From: an uncultured Lachnospiraceae bacterium
GTDB taxonomy: Bacteria; Bacillota; Clostridia; Lachnospirales; Lachnospiraceae
NCBI GenBank assembly: GCA_949948715.1
Contig: CATLGW010000027.1
Coordinates: 1 to 34,781 of the forward strand
Direction: 5' to 3'
DNA: 34,781 nucleotides
The translations under genes were made by a program, and so were the position numbers. How positions within the stretch are numbered: the first letter of the stretch is position 1; each line of letters begins with the position of its first letter. This document shows, piece after piece, positions 18,603 through 27,623 of this stretch. The notes beneath the pieces were generated by a model, which ran no database searches, was not told the DNA's origin, and worked only from the letters and a program-made list of their open reading frames with translations.

Positions 18603-19442
18603 ATGGAAAACACAAAGGATTATTTCGGCAGGGAGGCGGCCTCGCTGCGGGACAAGAGGCTGTTTCTCCTGGATATGGACGGAACCATCTATGAGGAGAA
18701 CCGGTTGTTTGACGGAACCGTTGCTCTCCTCCGCCGGATTGAGGAGTTGGGGGGCAGATATGTCTTTATCACCAACAATTCCTCCAGGTCGGTGGAGGAT
18801 TATGTGGACAAGGTCAGGCGCATGGGAATCAGGGCCGGCAGGGAGCATTTCTTTACCTCCACCCAGGCCACGGCCCTTTACCTGGAGAAGCATTTCCCCG
18901 AAAGGCTGGTGTACTGCCAGGGAACCGCGTCCTTTGTGAGAGAACTCTCGGAATCCGGCATCCGGGTGACGGAGGAAGCGGAGGAGGACGTGGAGGTCAT
19001 ATTGGTGGGATTTGACCTGGAGCTCACCAGCTTAAAGCTGGAAAAGACCTGCAGACTGCTGCAGAGGAGGGAGCTTCCTTTTATTGCGGCCAATCCCGAT
19101 CTGGCCTGTCCGGTGAGTTTTGGATTCGTGCCGGACTGCGGCTCCATCTGTATGATGCTGGAGAATGCTACGGGCAGGAAGCCCGTCTATATCGGGAAGC
19201 CGGAGCCCGCCATGGTGAACATTGTCCGGGAAAAGTTCCGTGTGTCCGCCGAGGAGACGCTGGTGGTGGGAGACCGACTGTACACGGACATTGAGGCAGG
19301 ACGCAGGGCCGGGGTGGAGACCGTCTGTGTGCTGACCGGGGAGGCCTCGGAAAAGGACATATTGGAGGGAAACATCAAGCCGGACTACACCCTTTTGGGG
19401 GTGCGGGAGCTGTGGGAGTTGTTGGGGAACGCTTCCTCCTGA
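18603..19442 (+). CDS. HAD-IIA sugar-phosphatase, NagD-like
   Basis: A 279-residue cytoplasmic hydrolase. Motif I is LLDMDGTIY with nucleophile D24 and acid D26; motif II lies in FITNNSS; the C-terminal motif is VGDRLYTDIEAGRRAG. The IYIGKPEP-type segment (VYIGKPEPAM) supplies the lysine of motif III. This is the NagD/AraL/PNPase subgroup with the large C2 cap, acting on sugar phosphates or nucleotides; the exact substrate is not clear. Start ATG 18603 is chosen because GGAAAGGA lies upstream and a good promoter covers 18507-18535. It is followed by 129-141 bases before secG. Confidence 0.9.
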   Translation: MENTKDYFGREAASLRDKRLFLLDMDGTIYEENRLFDGTVALLRRIEELGGRYVFITNNSSRSVEDYVDKVRRMGIRAGREHFFTSTQATALYLEKHFPERLVYCQGTASFVRELSESGIRVTEEAEEDVEVILVGFDLELTSLKLEKTCRLLQRRELPFIAANPDLACPVSFGFVPDCGSICMMLENATGRKPVYIGKPEPAMVNIVREKFRVSAEETLVVGDRLYTDIEAGRRAGVETVCVLTGEASEKDILEGNIKPDYTLLGVRELWELLGNASS

Positions 19443-19469
19443 GAACCAAAAGAATCTGTCAAAAAAAAC

Positions 19470-19517
19470 TTGCAGTTTTTGGAATAGTATGATAGTATTA
19501 GACTTGTTTGATATAAG
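19470..19517 (+). promoter_or_regulatory. candidate secG promoter region
   Basis: Two overlapping possibilities are seen: TTGCAG (19470-19475) with TAGTAT (19493-19498) at 17 bases, and an extended -10 TGATATAAG (19509-19517). Sequence alone does not decide between them. Confidence 0.35.
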
Positions 19518-19583
19518 AGAGCAATACGACAGAAGACTCGTGTTGAAATTACATTTGGACAATGGAAAGGTATGGTTATTCCT

Positions 19584-19823
19584 ATGGCGGCATTGAGGAT
19601 GGTAGTTACAATCGTGTTTATTTTGATTTGTGTGGCACTCACGGTGTTGGTGTTGTTGCAGGAGGGCAAGTCCGCGGGGCTTGGGACGATCAGCGGCGCG
19701 GCCGAGACATTCTGGGATAAGAATAAGGGGCGCTCCAGAGAAGGCTTTTATGTGAAGCTCACAAAGGTGCTCGCAGTGCTTTTTATGGTGCTGGCCGTTG
19801 TTCTGAATCTGAATGTTTTTTAA
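19584..19823 (+). CDS. secG: SecG, preprotein translocase subunit
   Basis: A 79-residue membrane protein with two transmembrane segments around the diagnostic loop VLLQEGKSAGLGTISGAAETFW. SecG joins SecY and SecE in the secretion channel. The start is uncertain: ATG 19584 (MAALRMVV) aligns with typical SecG beginnings and lies 13 bases after GGAAAGG, while ATG 19572 sits directly against that site. It is followed 11 bases later by a terminator and then rnr and smpB, a common Firmicutes order. Confidence 0.9.
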   Translation: MAALRMVVTIVFILICVALTVLVLLQEGKSAGLGTISGAAETFWDKNKGRSREGFYVKLTKVLAVLFMVLAVVLNLNVF

Positions 19824-19834
19824 GCTTGCGAAAG

Positions 19835-19868
19835 AAAAACACTCTTGTGCATTCAAGAGTGTTTTTTT
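19835..19868 (+). terminator. intrinsic terminator between secG and rnr
   Basis: A perfect 13-bp stem (19835-19847 with 19854-19866, six-base loop TGCATT) ends in a run of seven T. It begins 11 bases after the secG stop. rnr starts only 25 bases later, so rnr expression must depend on read-through or a promoter inside this segment. Confidence 0.9.
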
Positions 19869-19892
19869 GTATAGGAAAGGTACGGCATTTGT

Positions 19893-22136
19893 ATGGGAGA
19901 ACGAAATGTTACAGGGCGTCAGGAAGATGAGCGCATCCTGGAAAATAAGAAAAAGATCTGTGACTTGATAAAGGACGAGCGTTATACGCCCATGAAGGAG
20001 AGGGAGCTCGCATCGCTTTTGCAGGTACCCAGGGAGGGCCGCAGGGAGTTCCGTCAGCTTTTGCGGGAGCTGATGGCGGAGGGAAAGCTGACGGTCACCT
20101 CCCGGGGGAAGTATCAGAAGGCGGAGGGCGAGCTGATCACGGGAATCTTCATCAGCAACGCCAGAGGCTTTGGCTTTGTGGAGGTGGAGGGCAGCGAGGA
20201 GGATCTGTACATTCCGGAGAAATGGACGGGGGGAGCCTTTCACAGGGACACCGTGCAGGTGACCCTGCTGCCGGAAAGAAACGGCAGAGGCCGGAAGGAG
20301 GCCAGGGTGCTCCGCGTTCTGGAGCGGGGTTATACCCAGGTGGTGGGAACCTATGAGCAGGCCGGGAAGAACTTTGGATTTGTGATTCCCGACCTGGTGA
20401 AGCTGCCGAAGGATATCTTTATTCCCCAGGGTTTTGCCGGGGGAGCCGTCACCGGGCACAAGGTGGTGGTGGAGCTGACGGATTACGGCAGCCCGGACAG
20501 GAATCCCGAGGGGAAGGTGACGGAGATATTGGGGCATGCCAATGACCCGGGGGTGGATATTATGTCCATCGTCAGGGGCTATGATCTTCCCATGGAATTT
20601 GACGGGCGCGTGCTGGCCCAGGCCGGACGGGTGTCCGGGGAGGTTTCCGATGCGGACAGGCTGGGCAGGAGAGACCTTAGAGACGTGACGATGGTGACCA
20701 TCGACGGCGAGGATGCCAAGGATCTGGATGACGCGGTGAGCGTAAGCTTTGACGGGGAGCGCTATTTTTTGGGGGTGCATATCGCGGATGTGACAAACTA
20801 TGTGCAGGAGAATTCCGCCCTGGACCGGGAGGCCCTAAAGAGGGGGACCAGCGTCTATCTGGTGGACCGGGTCATACCCATGCTGCCCCACGCGCTGTCC
20901 AACGGTATCTGTTCCCTGAACGAGGGGGAGGACAGGCTGGCCTTGAGCTGCCTGATGACCATAGACAAAAGCGGCGAGATTACGGATCATGAGATTGTGG
21001 AGTCCGTCATCCGTGTGGACCGACGTATGTCCTACACGGCGGTAAAAAATATTCTGCAGGATGAGACCGTTTTGGAGCGGGAGGAGGGCTACGCAAAATA
21101 CGCTCCCCTGCTTCCCATGTTCCAGCGGATGGAGGAATTGGCGGCGCTTCTGCGGGCCAAGAGGAAGAAGCGGGGCTCCATTGATTTTGATTTTCCGGAG
21201 TGCAAGATTCTCCTGGACAGGGAGGGGCGTCCCGTGGATATCAAGGCGTATGAGCGCAATGTGGCCACGGATATCATAGAGGATTTCATGCTGGCGGCAA
21301 ACGAGACGGTGGCGGAGCATTTTTACTGGATGGAGCTTCCCTTTGTGTATCGGGTGCACGATGTGCCCGACAAGGAGGGGATCGCCAAGCTGTCTGCTTT
21401 CATACGAAACTACGGGTATCATATGAAGACGGTGGGAAAGAGAGGGAGCAAGCGGGGCGGCGAGGAAATTCACCCCAAGGAAATACAAAAGCTGCTTGCC
21501 AGGGTGGCCGGGACTCCGGAGGAGCCCATGATCAGCCGCCTGGCGCTGCGCAGCATGAAGCGGGCCATGTACAGTGTGGCCTGCACGGGACATTTTGGCC
21601 TGGCCTGTCAGTACTATTGTCATTTCACCTCCCCCATCAGGCGGTATCCGGATCTGCAGATTCACCGCATTATCAAGGAGCAGCTCCGGGGCAGGATGAA
21701 AGAGGAGCGCATTGAGCATTACCGAAGCATTCTGCCGGAGGTGACGAAGCAGTCCTCAAACACGGAGCGCAGGGCCGACGAGGCTGAGAGAGAGACGGAC
21801 AAGCTCAAAAAGGTGGAGTATATGGAGGAGCGCCTGGGCGAGGTCTGCGAGGGTGTGATCTCAGGACTCACCAGGTGGGGCCTTTATGTGGAGCTGCCCA
21901 ACACGGTGGAGGGCATGGTCCACATTTCCAAGCTGCCCGGCGCGGACCACTATATTTTTGACGAGCCCTCGGGGGAGATTGTGGGCAGGAGCTCGGGCAG
22001 GGCCTATCGGCTGGGGATGCGGGTCAAAATCCGTGTGGCCTCCTGCGACAGAGCCCTGCGGGCCATAGACTTTGAACTGATAACGGATAGTGAGGAGGAA
22101 ACCGAATGGCAAAGGGAGCGGAAACACAGAGGCTGA
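19893..22136 (+). CDS. rnr: ribonuclease R
   Basis: A 747-residue 3'-5' exoribonuclease of the RNase II/RNB family. An N-terminal helix-turn-helix-like region (about 1-75) is followed by two cold-shock domains ([11 protein letters not shown] and [10 protein letters not shown]), the RNB catalytic domain with the metal-binding DAKDLDD at 274-280, and a C-terminal S1 domain (from about 650, [16 protein letters not shown]). It degrades structured RNA and works with tmRNA and SmpB in clearing stalled messages (family knowledge). AGGAAAGG lies 12 bases before ATG 19893. The end overlaps smpB by 31 bases. Confidence 0.95.
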   Translation: MGERNVTGRQEDERILENKKKICDLIKDERYTPMKERELASLLQVPREGRREFRQLLRELMAEGKLTVTSRGKYQKAEGELITGIFISNARGFGFVEVEGSEEDLYIPEKWTGGAFHRDTVQVTLLPERNGRGRKEARVLRVLERGYTQVVGTYEQAGKNFGFVIPDLVKLPKDIFIPQGFAGGAVTGHKVVVELTDYGSPDRNPEGKVTEILGHANDPGVDIMSIVRGYDLPMEFDGRVLAQAGRVSGEVSDADRLGRRDLRDVTMVTIDGEDAKDLDDAVSVSFDGERYFLGVHIADVTNYVQENSALDREALKRGTSVYLVDRVIPMLPHALSNGICSLNEGEDRLALSCLMTIDKSGEITDHEIVESVIRVDRRMSYTAVKNILQDETVLEREEGYAKYAPLLPMFQRMEELAALLRAKRKKRGSIDFDFPECKILLDREGRPVDIKAYERNVATDIIEDFMLAANETVAEHFYWMELPFVYRVHDVPDKEGIAKLSAFIRNYGYHMKTVGKRGSKRGGEEIHPKEIQKLLARVAGTPEEPMISRLALRSMKRAMYSVACTGHFGLACQYYCHFTSPIRRYPDLQIHRIIKEQLRGRMKEERIEHYRSILPEVTKQSSNTERRADEAERETDKLKKVEYMEERLGEVCEGVISGLTRWGLYVELPNTVEGMVHISKLPGADHYIFDEPSGEIVGRSSGRAYRLGMRVKIRVASCDRALRAIDFELITDSEEETEWQRERKHRG

Positions 22137-22576
22137 TTGCCAACAACAAAAAGGCGTTTCACGATTATTTTATAGACGACAAGTATGAGGCGGGCGTTGC
22201 GCTTCACGGCACGGAGGTAAAATCCATGCGCATGGGCAAATGCAGCATCAAGGAGGCCTTTGTCCGCATTGAGGACGGGGAGGTTTATGTCTATGGGATG
22301 CATGTGTCTCCTTATGAGAAGGGGAACATTTTCAACAAGGATCCACTGCGGCCCAAGAAGCTTTTGCTGCATCGTTATGAGATCAATAAGCTTCTGGGAA
22401 AGGTGAAGGAGAAAGGATATACTCTGGTGCCCCTCCAGGTCTACTTTAAAAGAGGACGCGTCAAGGTGGAAATCGGCCTGGCCAAGGGCAAAAAGCTCTA
22501 TGACAAGAGAGCTGACATTGCCAAAAAGGATCAGCGCAGGGAGGCGGAGAAGGAGTTTAAGATAAAGAACCTGTAG
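22106..22576 (+). CDS. smpB: SsrA-binding protein SmpB
   Basis: A 156-residue RNA-binding protein required for trans-translation. The recognisable core is [20 protein letters not shown] followed by [20 protein letters not shown], with the [11 protein letters not shown] segment near the C-terminus. The ribosome site GAGGAGG and the start lie inside the last codons of rnr (31-base overlap), pointing to translational coupling. The tmRNA gene ssrA often follows smpB but is not found here; only 25 bases separate smpB from the glycosidase gene. Confidence 0.96.
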   Translation: MAKGAETQRLIANNKKAFHDYFIDDKYEAGVALHGTEVKSMRMGKCSIKEAFVRIEDGEVYVYGMHVSPYEKGNIFNKDPLRPKKLLLHRYEINKLLGKVKEKGYTLVPLQVYFKRGRVKVEIGLAKGKKLYDKRADIAKKDQRREAEKEFKIKNL

Positions 22577-22601
22577 CGGACAGAAGAATCGGAGGAAAAA
22601 C

Positions 22602-24698
22602 ATGAACAGAGAGGAAGCGAGAGAAAGGGCACAAGCCCTGGTGGCACAGATGACGGTGGAGGAGGCGGCCTCCCAGCTTCGTCATGACGCTCCGGCCATT
22701 CCCAGGCTGGGAATCCCTGAATACAACTGGTGGAATGAGTGTCTGCACGGAGTGGCCCGGGCGGGGGTGGCCACCTGTTTTCCACAGGCCATCGGACTGG
22801 GCGCAACCTTTGATGAGGAGCTGATCGAGAGGATCGGGGTGGCAATCTCCCTGGAGGCCAGGGCTAAGTACAATACATACTCATCTCACCAGGACCGCTC
22901 CAAGTACAAGGGAGTTACCATGTGGACTCCCAATATCAATATTTTCAGAGACCCCAGGTGGGGAAGAGGCCAGGAGACCTACGGGGAGGACCCGGTACTC
23001 ACGGCGGCCTTAGGATGCGCCATGATCAGAGGACTGCAGCATGAGGAGGACGGTTACATGACCACGGCAGCCTGCGCCAAGCATCTGGCGGTGCATTCCG
23101 GTCCCGAGCTTCTGCGCCATGAATTTGATGCCAGGGTCAGCCAGAAGGATCTGTGGGAGACTTATCTCCCGGCCTTTGAGGCGTGTGTCACCCAGGCCGG
23201 GGTGGAATCCGTGATGGGCGCCTACAATCGAACCAACGGGGATCCCTGCTGCGCTCATCCCTATCTGATGGGAGAGGTGCTCAGGGGCCGGTGGAATTTC
23301 CAGGGGCATGTTGTCTCTGACTGCTGGGCGGTCAGGGATTTCCATGAGCATCATCATGTCACAAAGGAGCCGGAGGAGTCCGCGGCGCTGGCTCTGAAGG
23401 AGGGCTGCGACTTAAACTGCGGCTGCACCTACAGAGAGATGTTGAATGCCTATCTGCACGGAAAGGTGTCCGAGGAGGAGATCAGGAAAAGCGCCGTGAG
23501 ACTGTTTACCACCCGATATCTGCTGGGGCTGTTTGATCACTCCGGGCTGGATGAGATTCCCTACGAGGCGGTGGGCTGCAGGGAGCACCTGGAGCTGGCC
23601 CGCCAGGCGGCGGAGGAAAGCTTTGTTCTCCTGAAAAACGACGGCATTCTTCCTCTGCAGCCCCGGAAATACCGCACCATCGCCGTGATCGGTCCCAATG
23701 CGGACAGCCAGGCCGTTTTAGTGGGGAATTATTCGGGGACTCCCCCCAGGAGCGTCACCTTGCTTGAGGGCATCCGGGAAGCATGTGACAGAGAGGGTAT
23801 CCGGGTTCTGTTTGCGGAAGGGTCACATCTGTATCAGGAGCCTCCCGCTAAGCATCCCTTCAAAAATTATCGTATTGTGGAGGCTGCCGTGGCGGCGGAG
23901 CATTCCGACCTGGTGATCCTCTGCGTGGGACTGGACGCCACCCTGGAGGGGGAGGGAGGAGATGTGGGAAACGAGTACGCCAGCGGGGACAAGAATCATC
24001 TTCTGCTGCCTCCCTGTCAGCGCAGGCTGGTGGAGACCGTGATGCATACGGGAACTCCTTTCCTTCTTTTGAACGCTTCGGGAAGCCCCATAGATCTGTC
24101 CGCCTATGAGGAAAAGGCGGGAGCAATCCTTCAGGTCTGGTATCCCGGTGGTGAGGGAGGCAGGGTAGCGGCGGACATTTTGTTCGGGGAGACGGCTCCC
24201 TGCGGAAAGCTTCCCGTGACCTTTTATTACAATGATAATCCGCTTCCGGAAATCACAGATTACAGTATGGCCGGGAGAACCTACCGCTATCTGACACAGA
24301 AGCCCTGGCATGGCTTCGGCTATGGCCTGACCTACGGAAGCCTTACGGTGGAGGAGGCGCGGATTGAGGAGGACGTGAGCTACGAGAGAGCCTCCGGGGA
24401 GGGGTTGAATTGTCATGTGACCTGCTCCAATGAGGGGGACCGTGACGTCAGGGAGGTTTTGCAGGTTTATGTGCATGTGGAGGGATCGGAGCATGAGGTT
24501 CCCAACCGTAAGCTGGCAGCCTTCCGACGGATCCGGGTGGAGAAGCATACCTCGGCAGAGTTTTTGATACGGCTTCCCGGGGCGGCTTTCGGCGTGGTGG
24601 ACCGGGAGGGACGTAAGGTGTTCGACGGCAGCGGAGCCACCATATCCGTGGGATTCGGGCAGCCCGGGGAGTGTGAAACCGTTGACATCAGAATTTAG
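22602..24698 (+). CDS. glycoside hydrolase family 3, beta-glucosidase/xylosidase type
   Basis: A 698-residue enzyme without a signal peptide, so probably cytoplasmic. The barrel carries KHLAVHSGPE, SVMGAYNRTNGDPCCAHP, and the nucleophile Asp240 in VVSDCWAV. The alpha/beta sandwich domain follows (from about 340, SFVLLKNDGILPLQ), with a fibronectin III-like C-domain (from about 610, REVLQVYVHVEGSEHEVPNRKL). The motif set is closer to beta-xylosidase/beta-glucosidase GH3 than to NagZ. It would act on imported short oligosaccharides. GGAGGAAAAAC precedes ATG 22602. It lies downstream of smpB without a visible terminator and 19 bases before the C39-like gene. Confidence 0.93.
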   Translation: MNREEARERAQALVAQMTVEEAASQLRHDAPAIPRLGIPEYNWWNECLHGVARAGVATCFPQAIGLGATFDEELIERIGVAISLEARAKYNTYSSHQDRSKYKGVTMWTPNINIFRDPRWGRGQETYGEDPVLTAALGCAMIRGLQHEEDGYMTTAACAKHLAVHSGPELLRHEFDARVSQKDLWETYLPAFEACVTQAGVESVMGAYNRTNGDPCCAHPYLMGEVLRGRWNFQGHVVSDCWAVRDFHEHHHVTKEPEESAALALKEGCDLNCGCTYREMLNAYLHGKVSEEEIRKSAVRLFTTRYLLGLFDHSGLDEIPYEAVGCREHLELARQAAEESFVLLKNDGILPLQPRKYRTIAVIGPNADSQAVLVGNYSGTPPRSVTLLEGIREACDREGIRVLFAEGSHLYQEPPAKHPFKNYRIVEAAVAAEHSDLVILCVGLDATLEGEGGDVGNEYASGDKNHLLLPPCQRRLVETVMHTGTPFLLLNASGSPIDLSAYEEKAGAILQVWYPGGEGGRVAADILFGETAPCGKLPVTFYYNDNPLPEITDYSMAGRTYRYLTQKPWHGFGYGLTYGSLTVEEARIEEDVSYERASGEGLNCHVTCSNEGDRDVREVLQVYVHVEGSEHEVPNRKLAAFRRIRVEKHTSAEFLIRLPGAAFGVVDREGRKVFDGSGATISVGFGQPGECETVDIRI

Positions 24699-24717
24699 CG
24701 ATACAGAGGAAAAGACT

Positions 24718-25320
24718 ATGGGAAGACGCAGGCTCATTCTTCTTTTGACGGGGTGTATTGTGCTGGCAGCGGCGGCCTTCGCGGCGCTGCGGCTTAGGGG
24801 AGGCAGCTTTGTGAGTGCCGCTCGGGACTGTGCCCCCGCGGAGGAAATTGTGTTTTACAGACAGGACGACGTCAGATGGGCCGCAGAGAAATTGGGAGAG
24901 TCAAGGTTTTCCATGGAGACCTCCGGCTGTCTGGTGTGCTGCATCGCTTCGGCATTAGCCATGTCAGGGGAGGAGGAGACTCCCCTGACATTGAATCGCA
25001 CCCTTTCCCGGTGCAGTGCGTATGATTCGGAGGGGAACCTTTTGTGGGGGAAGCTGGCGGAGGCGGGAGATTACACGGTGGAGGTCTGTGGCCGGGTGTC
25101 CGAGGAGTTTCTGCTGCAGTGTTTGCAGGACGGGAAATATCCCATTGTCAGGGTGCGGGTGCACGGCCTGGGAAATTTTCACTATGTACTGGTGGTGGAA
25201 GCCCGGGGAGGTAAGTTTTACTGTATGGATCCTCTGCGGGAGGGGCTTTGCTCTCTGGCGGATTACGGGAACCGGGTGTATGCCGTAAGATGTGTCTCTC
25301 CGGAACAAGGGAAAGAATAG
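24718..25320 (+). CDS. membrane-anchored C39-like papain-fold protein
   Basis: A 200-residue protein. An N-terminal hydrophobic segment (about 6-24) exports or anchors it; LTGC at 10-13 could be read as a lipobox, but hydrophobic residues continue beyond it. The remainder resembles the Peptidase_C39_2 group: FYRQDDVRWAAEKLG, probable nucleophile Cys71 in SGCLVCC, His155 in GNFHYVLVVE and Asp171 in MDPL. Active peptidase or a binding fold cannot be separated by eye. Start ATG 24718 has GAGGA eight bases upstream. It overlaps no other gene and ends at a strong terminator. Confidence 0.75.
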   Translation: MGRRRLILLLTGCIVLAAAAFAALRLRGGSFVSAARDCAPAEEIVFYRQDDVRWAAEKLGESRFSMETSGCLVCCIASALAMSGEEETPLTLNRTLSRCSAYDSEGNLLWGKLAEAGDYTVEVCGRVSEEFLLQCLQDGKYPIVRVRVHGLGNFHYVLVVEARGGKFYCMDPLREGLCSLADYGNRVYAVRCVSPEQGKE

Positions 25321-25337
25321 ACAGTACTTAAAATAAA

Positions 25338-25380
25338 AGGTTCGGGACAAAACGGTAAGATTTTGTCCCGAACCTGTTTT
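25338..25380. terminator. bidirectional terminator
   Basis: A perfect 15-bp stem (25338-25352 with 25361-25375), eight-base loop, then GTTTTTCTTT on the plus strand. On the minus strand the stem is followed by TTTTATTTTAA. It ends the C39-like transcript and the chemoreceptor transcript, which converge here. Confidence 0.92.
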
Positions 25381-25394
25381 TCTTTATGTATTTC

Positions 25395-26747
25395 TTATCT
25401 GCTCTGTGCAATCTGTTTGATCCGCTCCATATCGGAGATCAGTTCCCTCGAGTAGGTCTCCGCCTCACGGTAGATCTGTTCCGCTTCCATGTATCTTCCG
25501 CCGTTTATGGCATTGATAACGGAAGCGCCGAAGGTATGGAATTTCCGATGCTTAGCCCCCAGCTCGTTCCAGATGGGAAGGACCTCGGGAATGCCGGGCG
25601 ACATGGCATAGTAGAAATGCCCGAATCCGCATTTGGTGGAATCGAGCTGCAGCGGCTTGACAGTCCGTGAGCTGATCATTTTTCTGAGGTTTTCCAGCCA
25701 GGAGTGGTGGGATGCGATGGCGTTCTGCATATAATCCGCGAACTCGTGATTCTCCAGATGGAAGAATGCGTCTCTGGTCATCTCGCCCATCTGCTTGATG
25801 GTGTCGTCCAGGGTCTTCTCGATGCCCACAATAGGTTCGGAGGCCTGCCGTAAATCCTCGCCAACCTGGGTCATAAAGTCGGAGCTGTCCCGCAGTTGAT
25901 TTTCCATCTCTGTCATGGAGCTGGTGATTTCCTCACTGACAGCGGCGATAGAGCTTATGGAATTGTTGATTCTGGACACATACTGCTGGCTTTCGTTGTT
26001 CAGCTCCCAGACGTTGTTGATCTTTTCCGCCATGGAGGTCAGAGAGCTGATGGTGCTGGTGGAGCTCTGAGCGCTCTTGCGGGACGCCTGCTTCATATTT
26101 TCCATGAAGGAGCGCATATTGCCCGTAAGCTGCTGGGTTTCCTCCGCCAAATCCCTGATTTCGTTGGCTACCACGGCAAAGCCCCTGCCCACCTCGCCTG
26201 CCCTTGCGGCTTCCACGGAAGCATTCAGCGCCAGCAGGTTGGTCTGCAGGGAAATGGAATCGATTCCGGAGATAACGGCGCTGATCTGATTGATGATGGC
26301 CATCAGCTCATCCATATCGCTCTGCATCTGGTGTGAGACGGAGATGGTCTGGTCGGAGAGCTCCTTGATATCCGTGAGCTCGGACTGACCGGCCTCTATC
26401 TTCTGATAGACCTCGCTGGTCTCCTCGGAGACGGACAAAATAGTGTTTGTCAATTCCTCGTGCCGATTATTGGCATTTTCCACGGATGTGCCGAAAATGG
26501 TGGCTGTGGCATTGGTCACTCTGCGGGAAATGTCCATGATTCTGTCTGTCTGATGCTGCATGGTCAGATCCAGGGAACTGATTTGCATGACGGCCTTGAT
26601 ATTCTTGTCAAAAACCTCCGCAAACTGTTTCCTACCGTTTAACAATCTGCGGTAAATGCCGTTCAGTTCCGGTTGACCGGAATAGTCAGCCTCCCTCAGC
26701 TCGGAGACCGCCTTCATGAGCACAGCTTTTTTCGTTCGGATTGCCAT
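25395..26747 (-). CDS. soluble methyl-accepting chemotaxis protein with CZB domain
   Basis: A 450-residue cytoplasmic chemoreceptor with no transmembrane segment. The signalling tip is canonical ([20 protein letters not shown] followed by [18 protein letters not shown]), flanked by long coiled-coil heptads. The C-terminal 110 residues fit a chemoreceptor zinc-binding (CZB) domain: a histidine in HHSWLEN, the [11 protein letters not shown] motif with the zinc cysteine, and a further histidine in AKHRKFH. CZB domains sense zinc or, through the cysteine, hypochlorous acid (family knowledge). AGAGGG precedes the ATG at 26747. No che or flagellar gene lies in the window, so its partners are elsewhere. 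Confidence 0.9.
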   Translation of the reverse strand: MAIRTKKAVLMKAVSELREADYSGQPELNGIYRRLLNGRKQFAEVFDKNIKAVMQISSLDLTMQHQTDRIMDISRRVTNATATIFGTSVENANNRHEELTNTILSVSEETSEVYQKIEAGQSELTDIKELSDQTISVSHQMQSDMDELMAIINQISAVISGIDSISLQTNLLALNASVEAARAGEVGRGFAVVANEIRDLAEETQQLTGNMRSFMENMKQASRKSAQSSTSTISSLTSMAEKINNVWELNNESQQYVSRINNSISSIAAVSEEITSSMTEMENQLRDSSDFMTQVGEDLRQASEPIVGIEKTLDDTIKQMGEMTRDAFFHLENHEFADYMQNAIASHHSWLENLRKMISSRTVKPLQLDSTKCGFGHFYYAMSPGIPEVLPIWNELGAKHRKFHTFGASVINAINGGRYMEAEQIYREAETYSRELISDMERIKQIAQSR

Positions 26748-26793
26748 ACATACACCCTCTTATCTTTCTCTATAGATTGAACTACCTATTTTT

Positions 26794-26821
26794 ATCATAC
26801 GGAAAAATTTTTTTTTTGCAA
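26794..26821 (-). promoter_or_regulatory. promoter for the chemoreceptor gene
   Basis: On the minus strand, TTGCAA (26821-26816) and TATGAT (26799-26794) are 16 bases apart, with the spacer largely A. It is not a sigma-28-type sequence, so expression looks sigma-A dependent. Confidence 0.6.
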
Positions 26822-26874
26822 GTCTTTTCCTCTTTTTTCGCTGTAAAAATTTGGCTGAGAAAATTTATTTTAAT

Positions 26875-26902
26875 TTGCAACTTAAGATATATCATGTATA
26901 AT
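26875..26902 (+). promoter_or_regulatory. promoter for the single-pass membrane protein gene
   Basis: TTGCAA (26875-26880) and a perfect TATAAT (26897-26902) are 16 bases apart. The start would be about 20 bases before the GTG at 26931, leaving a short leader with AAGGAG. Confidence 0.7.
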
Positions 26903-26930
26903 GTAGTTATTGAGGAAGGAGCGGATCAAA

Positions 26931-27530
26931 GTGGCGGATATGCAGGAGAGAAAAACAGAGGAAAAGAGCGCGCAGACCCTGGAAGCTGAGGGCTTTGTCT
27001 TCTACACCCAGAAGGACGCGGAGCTGGCTATGCAGGAGCGCAAAAAAATTCAATATCTGAAGGCGCACATGGATTACGGCAATCCCCCGGGAGTGCTGAA
27101 TCTGTACGAGAAGGCGATCAGGGAGCGTGTGTTCAAGACCCCGGTGGGACTGGTCTTCTTGAAGGAGGTGCAGGATTATTTGATCAAATCTCCAAACATA
27201 GACAATTCTGCCATTGCATCCATCCCGCTTTTCGTCACCTATGAGGGCAGTCTTCGGGCTCATACCCAACCGGCCAGGCGGCATATACAGCCTTCCGCGG
27301 GAAAGAGGGAGAAGTCCTCGGCCCTGCTGCCTGTTTCTGTGGGCATAAATATCGTGCTGGTCATCGCCGTGATCGCCATGTTTGCCATCACCCTGACCTC
27401 GGATCAGCCCAATATTTTAAACTATGAGCGGGCTATTTTGGATAAATATGCCGGGTGGGAGCAGGAGCTGACTCAAAGAGAGCGGGATATCCGGGAGGCG
27501 GAGAGGAATCTGCAGTTGGAAAAGGATTAG
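26931..27530 (+). CDS. single-pass membrane protein of unknown function
   Basis: A 199-residue protein not recognised as a named family. Residues 1-130 are charged, with no signal peptide. One transmembrane helix lies at about 133-156 (SVGINIVLVIAVIAMFAI). The last 40 residues are a charged, probably coiled-coil helix (ERAILDKYAGWEQELTQRER). Topology is ambiguous. Start GTG 26931 is chosen since AAGGAG lies 10 bases upstream; ATG 26940 is too far from it, and the TTG at 26910 precedes the site. It is divergent from the chemoreceptor and precedes the two-component pair, from which a promoter separates it. Confidence 0.75.
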   Translation: MADMQERKTEEKSAQTLEAEGFVFYTQKDAELAMQERKKIQYLKAHMDYGNPPGVLNLYEKAIRERVFKTPVGLVFLKEVQDYLIKSPNIDNSAIASIPLFVTYEGSLRAHTQPARRHIQPSAGKREKSSALLPVSVGINIVLVIAVIAMFAITLTSDQPNILNYERAILDKYAGWEQELTQRERDIREAERNLQLEKD

Positions 27531-27585
27531 TCTAAATTTCTAATGTGGTTGGCTATAGAGCGTTCACAGATTTGACATACTTAAA

Positions 27586-27594
27586 TGATATAAT
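27586..27594 (+). promoter_or_regulatory. extended -10 promoter for the two-component operon
   Basis: TGATATAAT is a full extended -10 element. A perfect TTGACA lies at 27572-27577 but only 11 bases upstream, too close to act as its -35. The leader to the regulator start is about 80 bases. Confidence 0.6.
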
Positions 27595-27623
27595 GGGCTG
27601 AATGCCGTGCCTTTGTTTTTGCG

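Noticed and set aside
19032..20780. 582-codon open frame on the minus strand
   Set aside because: It lies antisense to the HAD gene, secG, a terminator and rnr, all of which have family motifs. Its translation is low in recognisable domains and rich in His/Pro/Leu, typical of a shadow frame in G+C-rich DNA.
22577..22601. Possible ssrA (tmRNA) gene after smpB
   Set aside because: Only 25 bases separate smpB and the glycosidase gene, holding the ribosome site; no tRNA-like end is seen here.
24751..24757. Lipobox in the C39-like protein
   Set aside because: LTGC occurs at residue 13, but the hydrophobic segment continues well past the cysteine, so a membrane anchor is the better reading.
26806..26817. 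Run of T as a terminator
   Set aside because: No stem precedes it; it is the spacer of the divergent chemoreceptor promoter.
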